A stretch of 58,136 nt of DNA from Pedobacter suwonensis (GCF_900111825.1 NZ_FOJM01000024.1:1-58136); one strand, 5' to 3'; shown: positions 40,856 to 50,034, numbered from the stretch's first letter. Translations and numbers: made by a program. The notes: a model not told the origin generated them from the letters alone.

Positions 40856-42367
40856 ATGAACAAAAAGTTACCAGCACTTTTATTGATTTCAGTTTTTGTT
40901 GTAGCAACTTGTGGCTTAATTTACGAGTTAATAGCAGGCACACTGGCCAGCTACCTGCTTGGAGATTCGGTAACACAGTTTTCTACCATAATTGGAGTTT
41001 ACCTATTTTCGATGGGTATAGGATCCTGGGTTTCTAAATATTTTAACAAAAATATCCTTTCCTGGTTTATACAGATTGAAATTCTGGTTGGATTGGTCGG
41101 CGGTTTTAGTTCAACTGTTTTATTCCTGGTTTTCGAGAGCATTGCCTCCTTCAGGATTGTGCTGTATGGCTTTGTAAGCTTAACCGGTATTCTTGTAGGT
41201 TTAGAAATCCCTTTACTGATGCGCATCCTCAAAGATCGGTATGAATTTAAAGACCTGGTCTCTAAAGTTTTTACTTTTGACTATATTGGTGCATTACTGG
41301 CTTCTTTAATTTTCCCATTGCTGCTCATTCCACATCTGGGCTTAGTAAAAACTGCCTATTTGTTTGGAATGCTCAATGTTGCTGTAGCATTGATTGTTTG
41401 CCTGAGCTTTAAAAGAGAGATTAAGGGTGCAAAATACCTGCAAGGCGGTTCTTTTATCAGTATGATCGCTTTACTTTCAGGTTTTATCTATGCCGACAAA
41501 ATAACGAGTTTCTCAGAAAGTCAAACCTATAGTGATACCATTATTTACTCGAAAAGTACACCTTACCAGCGCATTATCCTGACCAAAAAAAATAAGGTTA
41601 TTAGGCTTTTCCTAAACGGAAACCTTCAGTTTAGCTCTGACGATGAATACCGCTATCATGAAGCTTTGGTACATCCCGGATTACAGGCATTACCTTTTGC
41701 AAAACAAGTTTTGGTAATGGGCGGTGGGGATGGACTGGCCGTTAGAGAGATTTTAAGATATCCAAATGTGGATTCTGTAACCCTTGTTGATTTGGATAAG
41801 GGAATGACACGCCTCTTTCAGTCGAACAAAATTTTGCTGGGACTCAATAAAAATGCACTTCTATCGCCAAAGGTTAAAGTGATTAATGCTGATGCATTTA
41901 GTTGGGTGAAAGCGCAACGCAAGAAGTTTGATTTTATCGTGATTGATTTTCCCGACCCATCTAATTATGCTGTTGGGAAACTCTACACCAATGCATTTTA
42001 TAAACTGGTTAAAGGCATCCTTGCTCCAAAAGGCTTAATCGTAGTCCAGTCTACCTCGCCCTTCGTTGCGCCAAAGTCTTTTTGGACGGTAAACAAAACT
42101 TTGGAAAGTGTGGGTTTGAAAACTATCCCTTATCATAATTATGTGCCTTCATTTGGCGAATGGGGCTATATTATGGCTACAGAGCCCGATAATTTATATA
42201 AAAAGCCGCTACAATACTTGCCAGACCTAAGATTTATTTCCAAAGAAAGCTTAGATTTAATGCTCTATTTTCCGAAAGATATGGGCAAGGTAGAAACTGA
42301 AGTAAATAAGCTTAATAACCAGATTCTGGTTAAGTATTTTGAAGATGAGTGGGCAAATGTTTTATAA
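40856..42367 (+). CDS. Membrane-anchored spermidine synthase-like aminopropyltransferase
   Basis: A 503-residue protein. The N-terminal half (about 1-215) has seven hydrophobic segments. The C-terminal half is a class I methyltransferase-like aminopropyltransferase: YQRIILT, LFLNGNLQFSSDDEYRYHE, the dcAdoMet loop VLVMGGGDGLAVRE, the acidic TLVDLDKG and IDFPDPSNYAVGKLYT with the catalytic Asp region. LFLNGN has Asn where many SpeE have Asp. Transfer of aminopropyl to putrescine is the family reaction, but with an unusual SpeD partner the real acceptor is open. The gene overlaps the next by 11 bases. Confidence 0.85.
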   Translation: MNKKLPALLLISVFVVATCGLIYELIAGTLASYLLGDSVTQFSTIIGVYLFSMGIGSWVSKYFNKNILSWFIQIEILVGLVGGFSSTVLFLVFESIASFRIVLYGFVSLTGILVGLEIPLLMRILKDRYEFKDLVSKVFTFDYIGALLASLIFPLLLIPHLGLVKTAYLFGMLNVAVALIVCLSFKREIKGAKYLQGGSFISMIALLSGFIYADKITSFSESQTYSDTIIYSKSTPYQRIILTKKNKVIRLFLNGNLQFSSDDEYRYHEALVHPGLQALPFAKQVLVMGGGDGLAVREILRYPNVDSVTLVDLDKGMTRLFQSNKILLGLNKNALLSPKVKVINADAFSWVKAQRKKFDFIVIDFPDPSNYAVGKLYTNAFYKLVKGILAPKGLIVVQSTSPFVAPKSFWTVNKTLESVGLKTIPYHNYVPSFGEWGYIMATEPDNLYKKPLQYLPDLRFISKESLDLMLYFPKDMGKVETEVNKLNNQILVKYFEDEWANVL

Positions 42368-44000
42368 GGATGAGTTCTCGGCCTATCTGAAGCGTCGCTC
42401 TTTTTTATTGAGGATCGGATTAATTACGGGCGGCATTTTTCTAAATAGCTGTTACAAAAAAATCAGGTCGGCTAAATATAACATCCAGGGTGCTTTGCAG
42501 GGCCCTGACGCCAACGCAGGTCATCTGTTACGTGATAAGCTTAAACTACCTTCGGCAAAGAATACAAGAAAAGTAAAAACGCTGATTGTTGGCAGCGGTA
42601 TTTCAGGACTATCGGCCGGAAGATGGCTAAAAAAGAATGGCGAAACTGATTTCGAAATTCTGGAGCTCGAAAAACACATCGGCGGCAACTCCTATTTCGG
42701 AAGCAACAAAATAGCTTCATATCCCTTAGGTGCACATTATATCACCATAGCCAATAACGACGATGCTTTATTGATTGATTTTTTAAAGGAAATTGATGTG
42801 ATCACGCATTTTGAGGGGCAGTTACCCTACTACAACGATTACTATTTAACTTTTGATCCTGAAGAAAGATTATTAATAAACGGCGCATGGCAGGAAGGTT
42901 TAATTCCGGATTTTGGTGTACCCATTGCCGATAAAAAGGAAGTCAGGCGTTTTTTAGCAGAGGTAGATCAGCTAAAAAACACCAGGGGTAACGATGGTAA
43001 ATTTCTATTCAATATACCTTTAAATTCTTCTTCTACTGATGAAAACTACAGAAAACTGGATAAAATAACTTTTGAGGCTTATCTGAAAGAAAAGGGGTAC
43101 CGTTCCAAATATCTGCTGTGGTATTTAAATTATGCCTGTAAAGATGATTATGGTCAAAAAATCAGTCATGTATCGGCTTGGGCCGGCCTACATTATTTTG
43201 CATCACGCAGAGGCATGGCAGCAAATGCAGCGCAAAATGCGATTTTAACATGGCCAGAAGGCAATGGCTGGATCATGAAAAAGCTTGCTGAACAGCTCAA
43301 AGCGCATATAAAAACCTCAAACCTGTGTTACGAATTAAAACCGATAAGCAATGGCAATACTTTAGTAACCGTATGGAATACGAAAACGCAGCTTACCGAA
43401 AATATTGAGGTTGAAAAAATTATTTTATGTGCTCCGCAGTTTGTAAACAACCGCTTGCTGGAAAATTTTAACCGCAATATTGATTATAAAGCTTTTAATT
43501 ATTCTCCATGGCTCATTGCAAATATTACTACCAACGAATTACCGGAATCGAAAGGAGTAAGCCTTTGCTGGGATAATGTGGCCTACAATACCTCATCTGT
43601 TGGCTACGTAAATGCTGCGCAACAACATTTAAATCTTTCAGAAGATAAAAAGGTAATTACCTATTATCTCCCACTCTGCGATTTTGAACCTGCAATTGCC
43701 CGTTTAGCCGCATATTCCAGAAATTACGAACAGTGGCTTGATATCGTTATTCCAGAACTGGAAGTGATACATCCGGGAATTACCAAAGCCATTGAGACTA
43801 TCGATTTTTGGGTATGGGGGCATGGTATGATCACTCCTGCTAAAGATTTTATCTGGAGTAAAAATCTGGAAAAAGCAAAGTTGCCCATCGATAATAAAAT
43901 TTTCTTTGCCCATAGTGATTTAAGTGGAGTTTCAATTTTTGAAGAAGCTTTTCATCAAGGCATCAATGCCGCAAAACAAGTAATAAATGCCACATCATAA
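42357..44000 (+). CDS. FAD-dependent amine oxidase-like oxidoreductase
   Basis: About 547 residues from ATG 42357; in-frame ATGs at 42339 and 42345 would deepen the overlap with speE. The N-terminus reads YLKRRSFLLRIG ... LNSC, a twin-arginine-like signal with a lipobox Cys, so it may be exported folded with its FAD and lipid-anchored. The FAD motif TLIVGSGISGLSAGRWL with ELEKHIGG follows, and the substrate and C-terminal FAD part has FFAHSDLSGVSIFEEAFHQG. It belongs to the flavin amine oxidase/protoporphyrinogen oxidase group. Beside SpeD and SpeE, oxidation of a polyamine-type product is the natural guess. Confidence 0.78.
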   Translation: MFYKDEFSAYLKRRSFLLRIGLITGGIFLNSCYKKIRSAKYNIQGALQGPDANAGHLLRDKLKLPSAKNTRKVKTLIVGSGISGLSAGRWLKKNGETDFEILELEKHIGGNSYFGSNKIASYPLGAHYITIANNDDALLIDFLKEIDVITHFEGQLPYYNDYYLTFDPEERLLINGAWQEGLIPDFGVPIADKKEVRRFLAEVDQLKNTRGNDGKFLFNIPLNSSSTDENYRKLDKITFEAYLKEKGYRSKYLLWYLNYACKDDYGQKISHVSAWAGLHYFASRRGMAANAAQNAILTWPEGNGWIMKKLAEQLKAHIKTSNLCYELKPISNGNTLVTVWNTKTQLTENIEVEKIILCAPQFVNNRLLENFNRNIDYKAFNYSPWLIANITTNELPESKGVSLCWDNVAYNTSSVGYVNAAQQHLNLSEDKKVITYYLPLCDFEPAIARLAAYSRNYEQWLDIVIPELEVIHPGITKAIETIDFWVWGHGMITPAKDFIWSKNLEKAKLPIDNKIFFAHSDLSGVSIFEEAFHQGINAAKQVINATS

Positions 44001-45051
44001 TCAAAATCAGCCATGGTTAAATTCGCGGGTTAGCGATACTGTTTTCATCCTGTCACCTTCGTTTGTTTCTTTGCTGCTGGTGTTCCTTTTTCCATCACAA
44101 TTTCAAAATACCGAAGGAATCCCTATAACCTATTGGGTATTTTTAATTGTTTTTATTGATGTTGCCCATGTCTACAGCACTTTGTACCGCACCTATTTTA
44201 ACCCTGTTAATTTTAAAAAACAATATGCTTTACTCACTGCCATACCCCTATCCTGTTATATCGTAGGCATAATAATTTACCGCTTTGATGGCCTATGGTT
44301 TTGGAGAATTCTGGCCTATCTGGCCGTTTATCATTTCATCAGGCAACAATACGGATTTATGCGTTTATATTCCCGCAATGAGAAGGTTTCCCCTGCTGAG
44401 CGACTCGTCGATAAAGTAGCCATTTATACCGCAACATTGTACCCACTACTATTCTGGCATCTTAGCACGGCAAGACATTTCAATTGGTTTATAGAAGGCG
44501 ACTTTTTTTCATTTAAAAATGATGCATTGCTAAAAGGTTCGGAGATTGTATATATGGCCATCATTGCAATCTACCTTGTTAAAGAGCTACTGACTACGAT
44601 CAAGCGAAAATGGATGAATATCCCGCGAAATTTAATTGTAATCGGCACATTCCTGTCTTGGTATTTTGGTATTGTTTATTTTAATGGCGACATGGCCTTC
44701 ACCACACTTAATGTAATTTCGCACGGTATTCCATACATGGCCTTGATCTGGTTTTTTGAAAAGATAAAAATAAACAAAACCACTATTAAATCTAAGATTA
44801 TGACGCTCAGCTTTACGAAATGGGGAATATGTTACTTTCTGATCATTCTGATATCTTTGGCTTATTTAGAAGAAGGGTTGTGGGATGGATTAGTTTGGAG
44901 AGAACACCTGTCTGTATTTAAACCATTTTCTACTTTACCGCAAATTGGCAGTAGCGAACTGCTTTCCCTTATAGTTCCATTATTGGCATTACCACAGGCT
45001 ACGCATTATGTGTTGGATGGTTTTATCTGGAAAGCGAAAAATAAATTCTGA
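43987..45051 (+). CDS. Multi-pass membrane protein with conserved-looking His residues
   Basis: A 354-residue protein with about eight hydrophobic helices; starts 14 bases before the end of the FAD gene. His and Tyr residues stand at helix ends: DVAHVYSTLYRTYF (His61), VYHFIRQQYGF (His116), WHLSTARHF (His158, His164), VISHGIPY and PQATHYVLDGF (His340). Such a set could ligate metal in a membrane oxygenase or desaturase, but no classical HxxxH / HxxHH triad is present. I do not recognise the family. Tight coupling to the FAD protein suggests they work in one membrane process. Confidence 0.66.
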   Translation: MPHHNQNQPWLNSRVSDTVFILSPSFVSLLLVFLFPSQFQNTEGIPITYWVFLIVFIDVAHVYSTLYRTYFNPVNFKKQYALLTAIPLSCYIVGIIIYRFDGLWFWRILAYLAVYHFIRQQYGFMRLYSRNEKVSPAERLVDKVAIYTATLYPLLFWHLSTARHFNWFIEGDFFSFKNDALLKGSEIVYMAIIAIYLVKELLTTIKRKWMNIPRNLIVIGTFLSWYFGIVYFNGDMAFTTLNVISHGIPYMALIWFFEKIKINKTTIKSKIMTLSFTKWGICYFLIILISLAYLEEGLWDGLVWREHLSVFKPFSTLPQIGSSELLSLIVPLLALPQATHYVLDGFIWKAKNKF

Positions 45052-45099
45052 CAATCTGTTTTCCGGGTGCTTTCGTAAATCAAAACAAACCCTGCTGAG

Positions 45100-45600
45100 A
45101 TGAAAACAATCTGCTCCATACTCTTTATTCTTTTCGCCCTTTTACCTATAGAAAAAAATGTCCCTATAGCCAAATTAGACTTAAAAAAATATGCAGGAAC
45201 ATGGTATTCATTATATTCTATCCCTACAATTTTTGATAAAGGCAGCAGGGAGACTACTACAAATTATACCTTAAATCAAAATGGCTATTATAACGTTGTA
45301 ACCACTTACAAAAAGCCCGGGGATGAAAAGGTTTATTCCAGAACATCGAAGATGTTCCCATCAGAAAACGGTAGTAAAGGAGCATTACAGGTGCAATTTA
45401 TCTGGCCGATCAAGGTAGACTATTGGATTATCGAGCTTGCAGCTGATTATTCCTATGTGGTAGTAGGTCATCCCGATCATCGATTTTTATTCATCATGAG
45501 CCGTAATCCGGAAATGCCGAAGAAAACCCATGATGAAATTGTGGCCAGGTGCAAAGCTAAAGGATACGATGTAGCTAAATTAACATCGCAATTGCATTAA
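45100..45600 (+). CDS. Bacterial lipocalin (Blc-like)
   Basis: A 166-residue secreted lipocalin. The N-terminal hydrophobic stretch (MKTICSILFILFALLP) is a signal or anchor without a lipobox Cys at the usual place. The lipocalin marks are KLDLKKYAGTWYSLYSIP (structurally conserved region 1), VYSRTSKMFP, YVVVGHPDHRFLFIMSRNP and EIVARCKAKGYD. Lipocalins of this type carry lipids such as lysophospholipids. It is the last plus-strand gene of the polyamine cluster, 48 bases after the membrane protein, and is probably co-transcribed. Confidence 0.88.
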   Translation: MKTICSILFILFALLPIEKNVPIAKLDLKKYAGTWYSLYSIPTIFDKGSRETTTNYTLNQNGYYNVVTTYKKPGDEKVYSRTSKMFPSENGSKGALQVQFIWPIKVDYWIIELAADYSYVVVGHPDHRFLFIMSRNPEMPKKTHDEIVARCKAKGYDVAKLTSQLH

Positions 45601-45604
45601 AAAC

Positions 45605-46003
45605 CTAAGCTGTTATTTTTTCTCCACGTTTAACACTAAAAAGCATCAATATAACGCCTACCAATAATACAATCCATCCCCACTGGAAATGGACCACTTT
45701 GCCGATCAGTTTATTCGCAAAACCATATTTAGTATAGTTATGAGCGGTAAAATAAACAGCAATAACAGCTAAAATATACCAGATAGCCATGATGAAACTC
45801 AAAAACCGGAATGCCCCAACTTTTCTGATAAAAAGGAATAACACCGAAATAGCGATGATGGCATATGTGATCAAAAATAAACGTGCATCAGATTGATATA
45901 AGTTCCAATTACCCTTGATTGGCACTTTCAACATTGGGCAGAAACCGGCAATAACGCATAACAAAATGCCTAACCAAGCCATGAATTTATTTAATACTAA
46001 CAT
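45605..46003 (-). CDS. Small membrane protein, four helices
   Basis: A 132-residue hydrophobic protein with four helices: KFMAWLGILLCVIAGFCP, LFLITYAIIAISVLFLFI, FLSFIMAIWYILAVIAVYF and WGWIVLLVGVILMLFSV, ending in a basic tail. The family is not recognised, though small four-helix proteins like this are frequent in Pedobacter. Its 3' end meets that of the lipocalin gene with a 4-base gap. Confidence 0.72.
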   Translation of the reverse strand: MLVLNKFMAWLGILLCVIAGFCPMLKVPIKGNWNLYQSDARLFLITYAIIAISVLFLFIRKVGAFRFLSFIMAIWYILAVIAVYFTAHNYTKYGFANKLIGKVVHFQWGWIVLLVGVILMLFSVKRGEKITA

Positions 46004-46092
46004 AGTTTTAAGATGCTTAATTTAATTTTAATAATTGAAAGGTTTACGAAATAAGGCAATGATTGATCACTAACTTGCATGGCAATTTTTTA

Positions 46093-46185
46093 ATGACCAA
46101 TGACCAATGACCAATGACCAATGACCAATGACCAATAAACCAATGCCCAATAAACCAATGCCCAATAAACCAATGACCAATAACC
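46093..46185. repeat. Short tandem repeat, ACCAATG words
   Basis: About six units of TGACCAA followed by 14-base units of the type CCAATGCCCAATAA. It stands directly after the gldC stop codon. Such arrays change length by slippage. Confidence 0.85.
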
Positions 46186-46188
46186 AGC

Positions 46189-46524
46189 CTACTGTCCTTC
46201 AATAATACCCATCTTATCAGCAAAGTGGGCGCAATAGTCGCGCAAGTCTTCTACAATCAGCGTTTCGCCTGTTGCCTTCAAAAAACTATCGCCCATGGTT
46301 TGCAGGGTTTCATAAAAAAAACGCTTCATTTCATCTACAGGCATGTCTTTTGTCCAAAGATCTATTTTTAATGTATTTTTATAATTATGATCCCAAACGG
46401 ATAAAAACAAAGCCTTTGCAGGCACTTTATCAGCATTTCCTGAATCTGTACTTTCCCAAAGTATGTTCTCCGGATTGTTACCTTCATCTAACTCAACGGT
46501 TAGTTTTATTTCTGCTTTTTTCAT
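46189..46524 (-). CDS. gldC: Gliding motility protein GldC
   Basis: A 111-residue protein restricted to Bacteroidota. It matches GldC in length and start (MKKAEIKLTVELDEGNNPENILW) and in its core, with PAKALFLSVWDHNYKNTLKIDLW then MPVDEMKRFFYETLQTMGD. GldC is an accessory protein of gliding motility in Flavobacterium and is also kept in non-gliding relatives. It is cytoplasmic. The minisatellite starts just after its stop. Confidence 0.93.
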   Translation of the reverse strand: MKKAEIKLTVELDEGNNPENILWESTDSGNADKVPAKALFLSVWDHNYKNTLKIDLWTKDMPVDEMKRFFYETLQTMGDSFLKATGETLIVEDLRDYCAHFADKMGIIEGQ

Positions 46525-46623
46525 ATTTTCAAAATGGGTTTCACCGATAAACGGAATACACCAATTTACCGGTATTTTATTCGGGGCAAAGATGATGATT
46601 TTACCAAATACTTTGCTTTGATA

Positions 46624-46899
46624 TTATAATAGTTTTTGTAATATTAACATCAATATTGCCGCAATAACGATGAATAACAGTTCTACCATCCAGATCCGCT
46701 TAATATCTTTTAAAGTAAAGCGAAAGATAAGATCTGTTACGAAAGTAACCAAAACCAGGCAACCCAGAATAAGCAAATAAAAGCCACTGAAGTTAATCTG
46801 CCCTGGTGCCGTACTTTTTTTAGAAAAAAGACCAGTAACCATTAAACCTAAGCCAATTGCACCAACAATGTTTAATGGCGTAACGCGAAGTTTAATCAT
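46624..46899 (-). CDS. Small membrane protein downstream of the helicase
   Basis: A 91-residue protein with three hydrophobic stretches (TPLNIVGAIGLGLMVTGLF; FYLLILGCLVLVTFVTDLIF; MVELLFIVIAAILMLIL). Its ATG shares one base with the TAA of the helicase gene (TAATG), so it is translated by termination-reinitiation. No family recognised. Confidence 0.75.
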   Translation of the reverse strand: MIKLRVTPLNIVGAIGLGLMVTGLFSKKSTAPGQINFSGFYLLILGCLVLVTFVTDLIFRFTLKDIKRIWMVELLFIVIAAILMLILQKLL

Positions 46900-48245
46900 T
46901 ACTTTTTCTTATCAAAACGTTTACCCTTTTTAAAACTTTTAACTGCCTTACCCGCCTTTGCCTTAGCTTTATCCCTGGCCTTCTGTTCTATGGCTTTTGC
47001 GTTTTTCTTTTCATGGAAGGCTCCCTTAAAGTCAGGATCTTCCTTGCGTTTCTGCAGATCAATCTCTTTTGCGATCTGCTGGCGCTCTTCATAGGAGGTT
47101 TCCTCTATAAAAACCCCCTGCGGGATGGCTGCAACCGGGATGGACTGACGGATGAGCTTTTCAATTTTACGTACGTAGTATTTTTCGCCTTCAGTAGCAA
47201 AAGTTATGGCGTCGCCCTTGGCAAAAGCCCTGCCGGTACGGCCAATACGGTGTACATAATCCTCAATGATAATGGGTACATCAAAATTGATCACATGACT
47301 TACATCACTTACATCAATACCCCTACTGGCTACATCTGTGGCGACCAGAAACCTTACATTTCCTTCTTTAAAGCTATTAATGGAATTGATTCTGGTATTT
47401 TGACCTTTATTGGCGTGGATTACACGAACATGATCAGCACCATATTTACGTTCAATAAAACTAAAAATATTATCCGCAACTGTTTTGGTTTTACAGAAAA
47501 TGATTAAACGTGTAAATGCCTCATCATTCTTCAGTAAATGTTGCAATAAATTCAATTTCGTTTTAAAATTCGGAACATCATACAGGGTTTGGCTTACATT
47601 AGCTGCAGGAGTTGCCTGTTGTGCCGTTTCGACAACAGTTGGATTTTTCAGGAAATCGCCGGCAATTTTTTGAACCAAATCGCTCATGGTTGCCGAAAAC
47701 AGTAAATTTTGGCGCTTTCGCGGTACAACTTCCAAAATGCGATGTATAGAGCCAATAAAACCCATGTCCATCATTTTATCGGCCTCATCCAGCACCAGAA
47801 ACTTTAAGCTTTGCGTATTGATATCGCCGGCCAGGTATAACTCAAGGAAACGGCCGGGTGTAGCGATCAGAATATCGACACCTTTTGCCAATTGTTCTTT
47901 TTGTGTTTTAGGGCCAATGCCACCAAAAATTACTAATGAACGCAGATCGGTATAAGTAGAGAACAGTTTTACCTGTTCTTCAATCTGCATAGCCAGTTCG
48001 CGTGTTGGCGATAGGATCAAAGCACGTATATTGTCGCCCTGCGCATATTTAAGCTGCATTAAAATCGGCAGTACGAACGCAGCAGTTTTTCCGGTTCCGG
48101 TTTCGGCAATACCAAAAATATCCTGACCGGACAATATGGGTGCAATTGCTTTTTCCTGTATCGGCGTTGCAACGGTGTAACCCGCATCGGCCACAGCATT
48201 TAAAATTTGCCTGTTTAACTTAAATTCTTCGAACGGTTTCGCCAT
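46899..48245 (-). CDS. DEAD-box RNA helicase
   Basis: ATP-dependent RNA helicase, 448 residues from ATG 48245. All motifs are in order: Q motif PIQEKAI, motif I AETGTGKT, Ia PTRELA, Ib TPGRFLE, II DEAD, III SAT, V ATDVASRGID and VI HRIGRTGRAF. A Lys-rich tail of about 70 residues (KARDKAKAKAGKAVKSFKKG) should bind RNA, as in RhlE and CsdA types. Three more codons are open upstream, but a -7 box at 48252-48259 overlaps them, which supports the start chosen here. Likely roles are ribosome assembly and cold growth. Confidence 0.93.
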   Translation of the reverse strand: MAKPFEEFKLNRQILNAVADAGYTVATPIQEKAIAPILSGQDIFGIAETGTGKTAAFVLPILMQLKYAQGDNIRALILSPTRELAMQIEEQVKLFSTYTDLRSLVIFGGIGPKTQKEQLAKGVDILIATPGRFLELYLAGDINTQSLKFLVLDEADKMMDMGFIGSIHRILEVVPRKRQNLLFSATMSDLVQKIAGDFLKNPTVVETAQQATPAANVSQTLYDVPNFKTKLNLLQHLLKNDEAFTRLIIFCKTKTVADNIFSFIERKYGADHVRVIHANKGQNTRINSINSFKEGNVRFLVATDVASRGIDVSDVSHVINFDVPIIIEDYVHRIGRTGRAFAKGDAITFATEGEKYYVRKIEKLIRQSIPVAAIPQGVFIEETSYEERQQIAKEIDLQKRKEDPDFKGAFHEKKNAKAIEQKARDKAKAKAGKAVKSFKKGKRFDKKK

Positions 48246-48251
48246 AGCGTA

Positions 48252-48259
48252 CAAAGATA
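48252..48259 (-). promoter_or_regulatory. -7 element of the helicase gene
   Basis: TATCTTTG on - fits TAnnTTTG, 6 bases before ATG 48245. It overlaps the alternative ATG at 48254 and so decides the start. Confidence 0.6.
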
Positions 48260-48421
48260 GTGATTAAGGTTGAGGGTTTGAAGGTGTAAGGCAGAAGGTT
48301 TAAATCAAACCTGACTGAAAGCGCATATCTAAAGGATACGGAGGTTAGTTTATTAACCGTGTTGACATATAAACCCGTCCTAATTTCTCAAATCTCCTAT
48401 CTAACTTCTCAAATCTATTTT

Positions 48422-48429
48422 TACCTTTG
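48422..48429 (+). promoter_or_regulatory. -7 element of pyrC
   Basis: TACCTTTG fits TAnnTTTG, 5 bases before the ATG at 48435. Confidence 0.55.
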
Positions 48430-48434
48430 AAACC

Positions 48435-49769
48435 ATGAATACTTACCTGATAAAAGCTGCCACCATTGTAAATGAAGGACAAAAAATTGTAGCCGATGTT
48501 TTAATTAAAGATGGATTGATCGATAAAATCGGACAGAATCTTGCTGCGCCCGGTGCACAGGAAATTAATGCCGAAGGTCAGTATCTTTTACCAGGTATGA
48601 TTGATGACCAGGTGCACTTCCGCGAGCCTGGACTTACGCACAAAGCCGATATTTTTACCGAAAGCATGGCTGCTGTTGCCGGAGGGATTACTTCTTTTAT
48701 GGAGATGCCCAACACCGTACCCAATACCTTAACGCAGGAATTGCTTGCAGATAAATATGACATTGCCGCGCAAACTTCTCTGGCCAATTATTCTTTTTAC
48801 ATGGGGGCCAGTAACGATAATATTGAGGAGGTTTTAAAAACCGATCCGAAAAATGTTTGCGGAATTAAGGTTTTCATGGGTTCATCTACCGGGAATATGC
48901 TGGTTGATAATGAAAAAACATTAGAAAACATCTTTAGCAAAGCACCGATATTGGTGGCAACACACTGTGAGGATGAGGCAACTATCCGTCATAACCTAGC
49001 GGAGTATAAGGCTAAGTACGGTGATGACTTAACCATTGAGATGCACCCATTGATCCGGAGTGCAGAAGCCTGCTATAAATCGTCTTCGCTGGCCGTAGAG
49101 CTGGCTAAACGCTACCAAACACGTTTACACATCCTTCATATTTCGACCGCTAAAGAAATTTCGTTATTCGACAATACCATTCCATTAAAAGATAAAAAAA
49201 TTACCGCCGAAGCCTGCATACACCACCTTTGGTTTAATGATAAAGATTATGCTTCAAAAGGAAATTTCATCAAATGGAATCCTGCAGTAAAAACCGAAGA
49301 TGATCAGAAAGGAGTTTTAGCTGGTGTTTTGAATGATCACATCGATGTTATTGCTACAGATCATGCTCCGCACACCTTAGCTGAAAAGCAACAGGCTTAT
49401 GCGCAGGCCCCTTCGGGTGGCCCGTTGGTACAACATGCTTTACCGGCTTTATTGGAAATGCATTTACAGGGTAAGATCTCTTTAGAAAAAATTGTCGAAA
49501 AAACGGCGCACAGCCTGGCCATTTGCTTTGATATCGAAAAGCGGGGCTTTATCCGTGAAAGTTACTGGGCTGATTTGGTGCTGGTTGACCTGAATGATCC
49601 CTGGAAAGTAACCAAACTGAATAATTTCTACAAATGCGGCTGGAGCCCTTTTGATGGCGATACTTTTAAAGCCAGTATTACGCACACTTTTGTATCTGGT
49701 AACCTCGCTTATGTTAAAGGCAAATTCACTACCGACCAGATTGGCAAGCGTTTAACATTTACCAGATAG
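48435..49769 (+). CDS. pyrC: Dihydroorotase
   Basis: Third step of pyrimidine synthesis: cyclises carbamoyl-aspartate to dihydroorotate, in the cytoplasm. It is 444 residues, amidohydrolase fold. Metal ligands and substrate motifs are DDQVHFREPGLTHKAD, the lysine region CGIKVFMGSSTG (Lys, often carboxylated), HCED, HILHIST and IATDHAPHT. A type I/III (PyrC/AllB-like) dihydroorotase; the EPG and DHAPH patterns argue for an active enzyme, not a PyrX-type inactive paralogue. It is transcribed alone. Confidence 0.93.
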   Translation: MNTYLIKAATIVNEGQKIVADVLIKDGLIDKIGQNLAAPGAQEINAEGQYLLPGMIDDQVHFREPGLTHKADIFTESMAAVAGGITSFMEMPNTVPNTLTQELLADKYDIAAQTSLANYSFYMGASNDNIEEVLKTDPKNVCGIKVFMGSSTGNMLVDNEKTLENIFSKAPILVATHCEDEATIRHNLAEYKAKYGDDLTIEMHPLIRSAEACYKSSSLAVELAKRYQTRLHILHISTAKEISLFDNTIPLKDKKITAEACIHHLWFNDKDYASKGNFIKWNPAVKTEDDQKGVLAGVLNDHIDVIATDHAPHTLAEKQQAYAQAPSGGPLVQHALPALLEMHLQGKISLEKIVEKTAHSLAICFDIEKRGFIRESYWADLVLVDLNDPWKVTKLNNFYKCGWSPFDGDTFKASITHTFVSGNLAYVKGKFTTDQIGKRLTFTR

Positions 49770-49775
49770 ATTTGT

Positions 49776-49783
49776 TATATTTG
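49776..49783 (+). promoter_or_regulatory. -7 element of the YoeB pair
   Basis: TATATTTG fits TAnnTTTG, 20 bases before the ATG at 49803, overlapping the space just after pyrC. Confidence 0.55.
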
Positions 49784-49802
49784 TATTTCACAATGAACCA
49801 AC

Positions 49803-50003
49803 ATGGAAACATTAATAGTACATCCAAAAAATAAAGAACAACTATCCGCTCTAAAGGCATTTATAAAAGCCTTGAAGATTGATTTCACTACCGAGAAAAG
49901 CACTTATAATCCAGAATTTGTTGAGAAAGTTCTAAGAGGAGTAAATGCCAGAAAAGCTGGAAAACATGGACATAAAATTGATGTTGACACGATGTGGAAA
50001 TAA
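49803..50003 (+). CDS. Antitoxin, DUF2683 family
   Basis: A 66-residue protein, first gene of a toxin-antitoxin pair. The N-terminal strand-helix METLIVHPKNKEQLSALKAF then KALKIDF is typical of DUF2683 antitoxins of Bacteroidota, and the C-terminal half (NPEFVEKVLRGVNARKAG) should wrap the toxin. It is followed 31 bases later by the YoeB-type toxin. It has no evident DNA-binding domain of RHH or HTH type. Confidence 0.83.
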   Translation: METLIVHPKNKEQLSALKAFIKALKIDFTTEKSTYNPEFVEKVLRGVNARKAGKHGHKIDVDTMWK

Positions 50004-50034
50004 TATAAGCCATTTTATTTAACCTGGTAATTGT

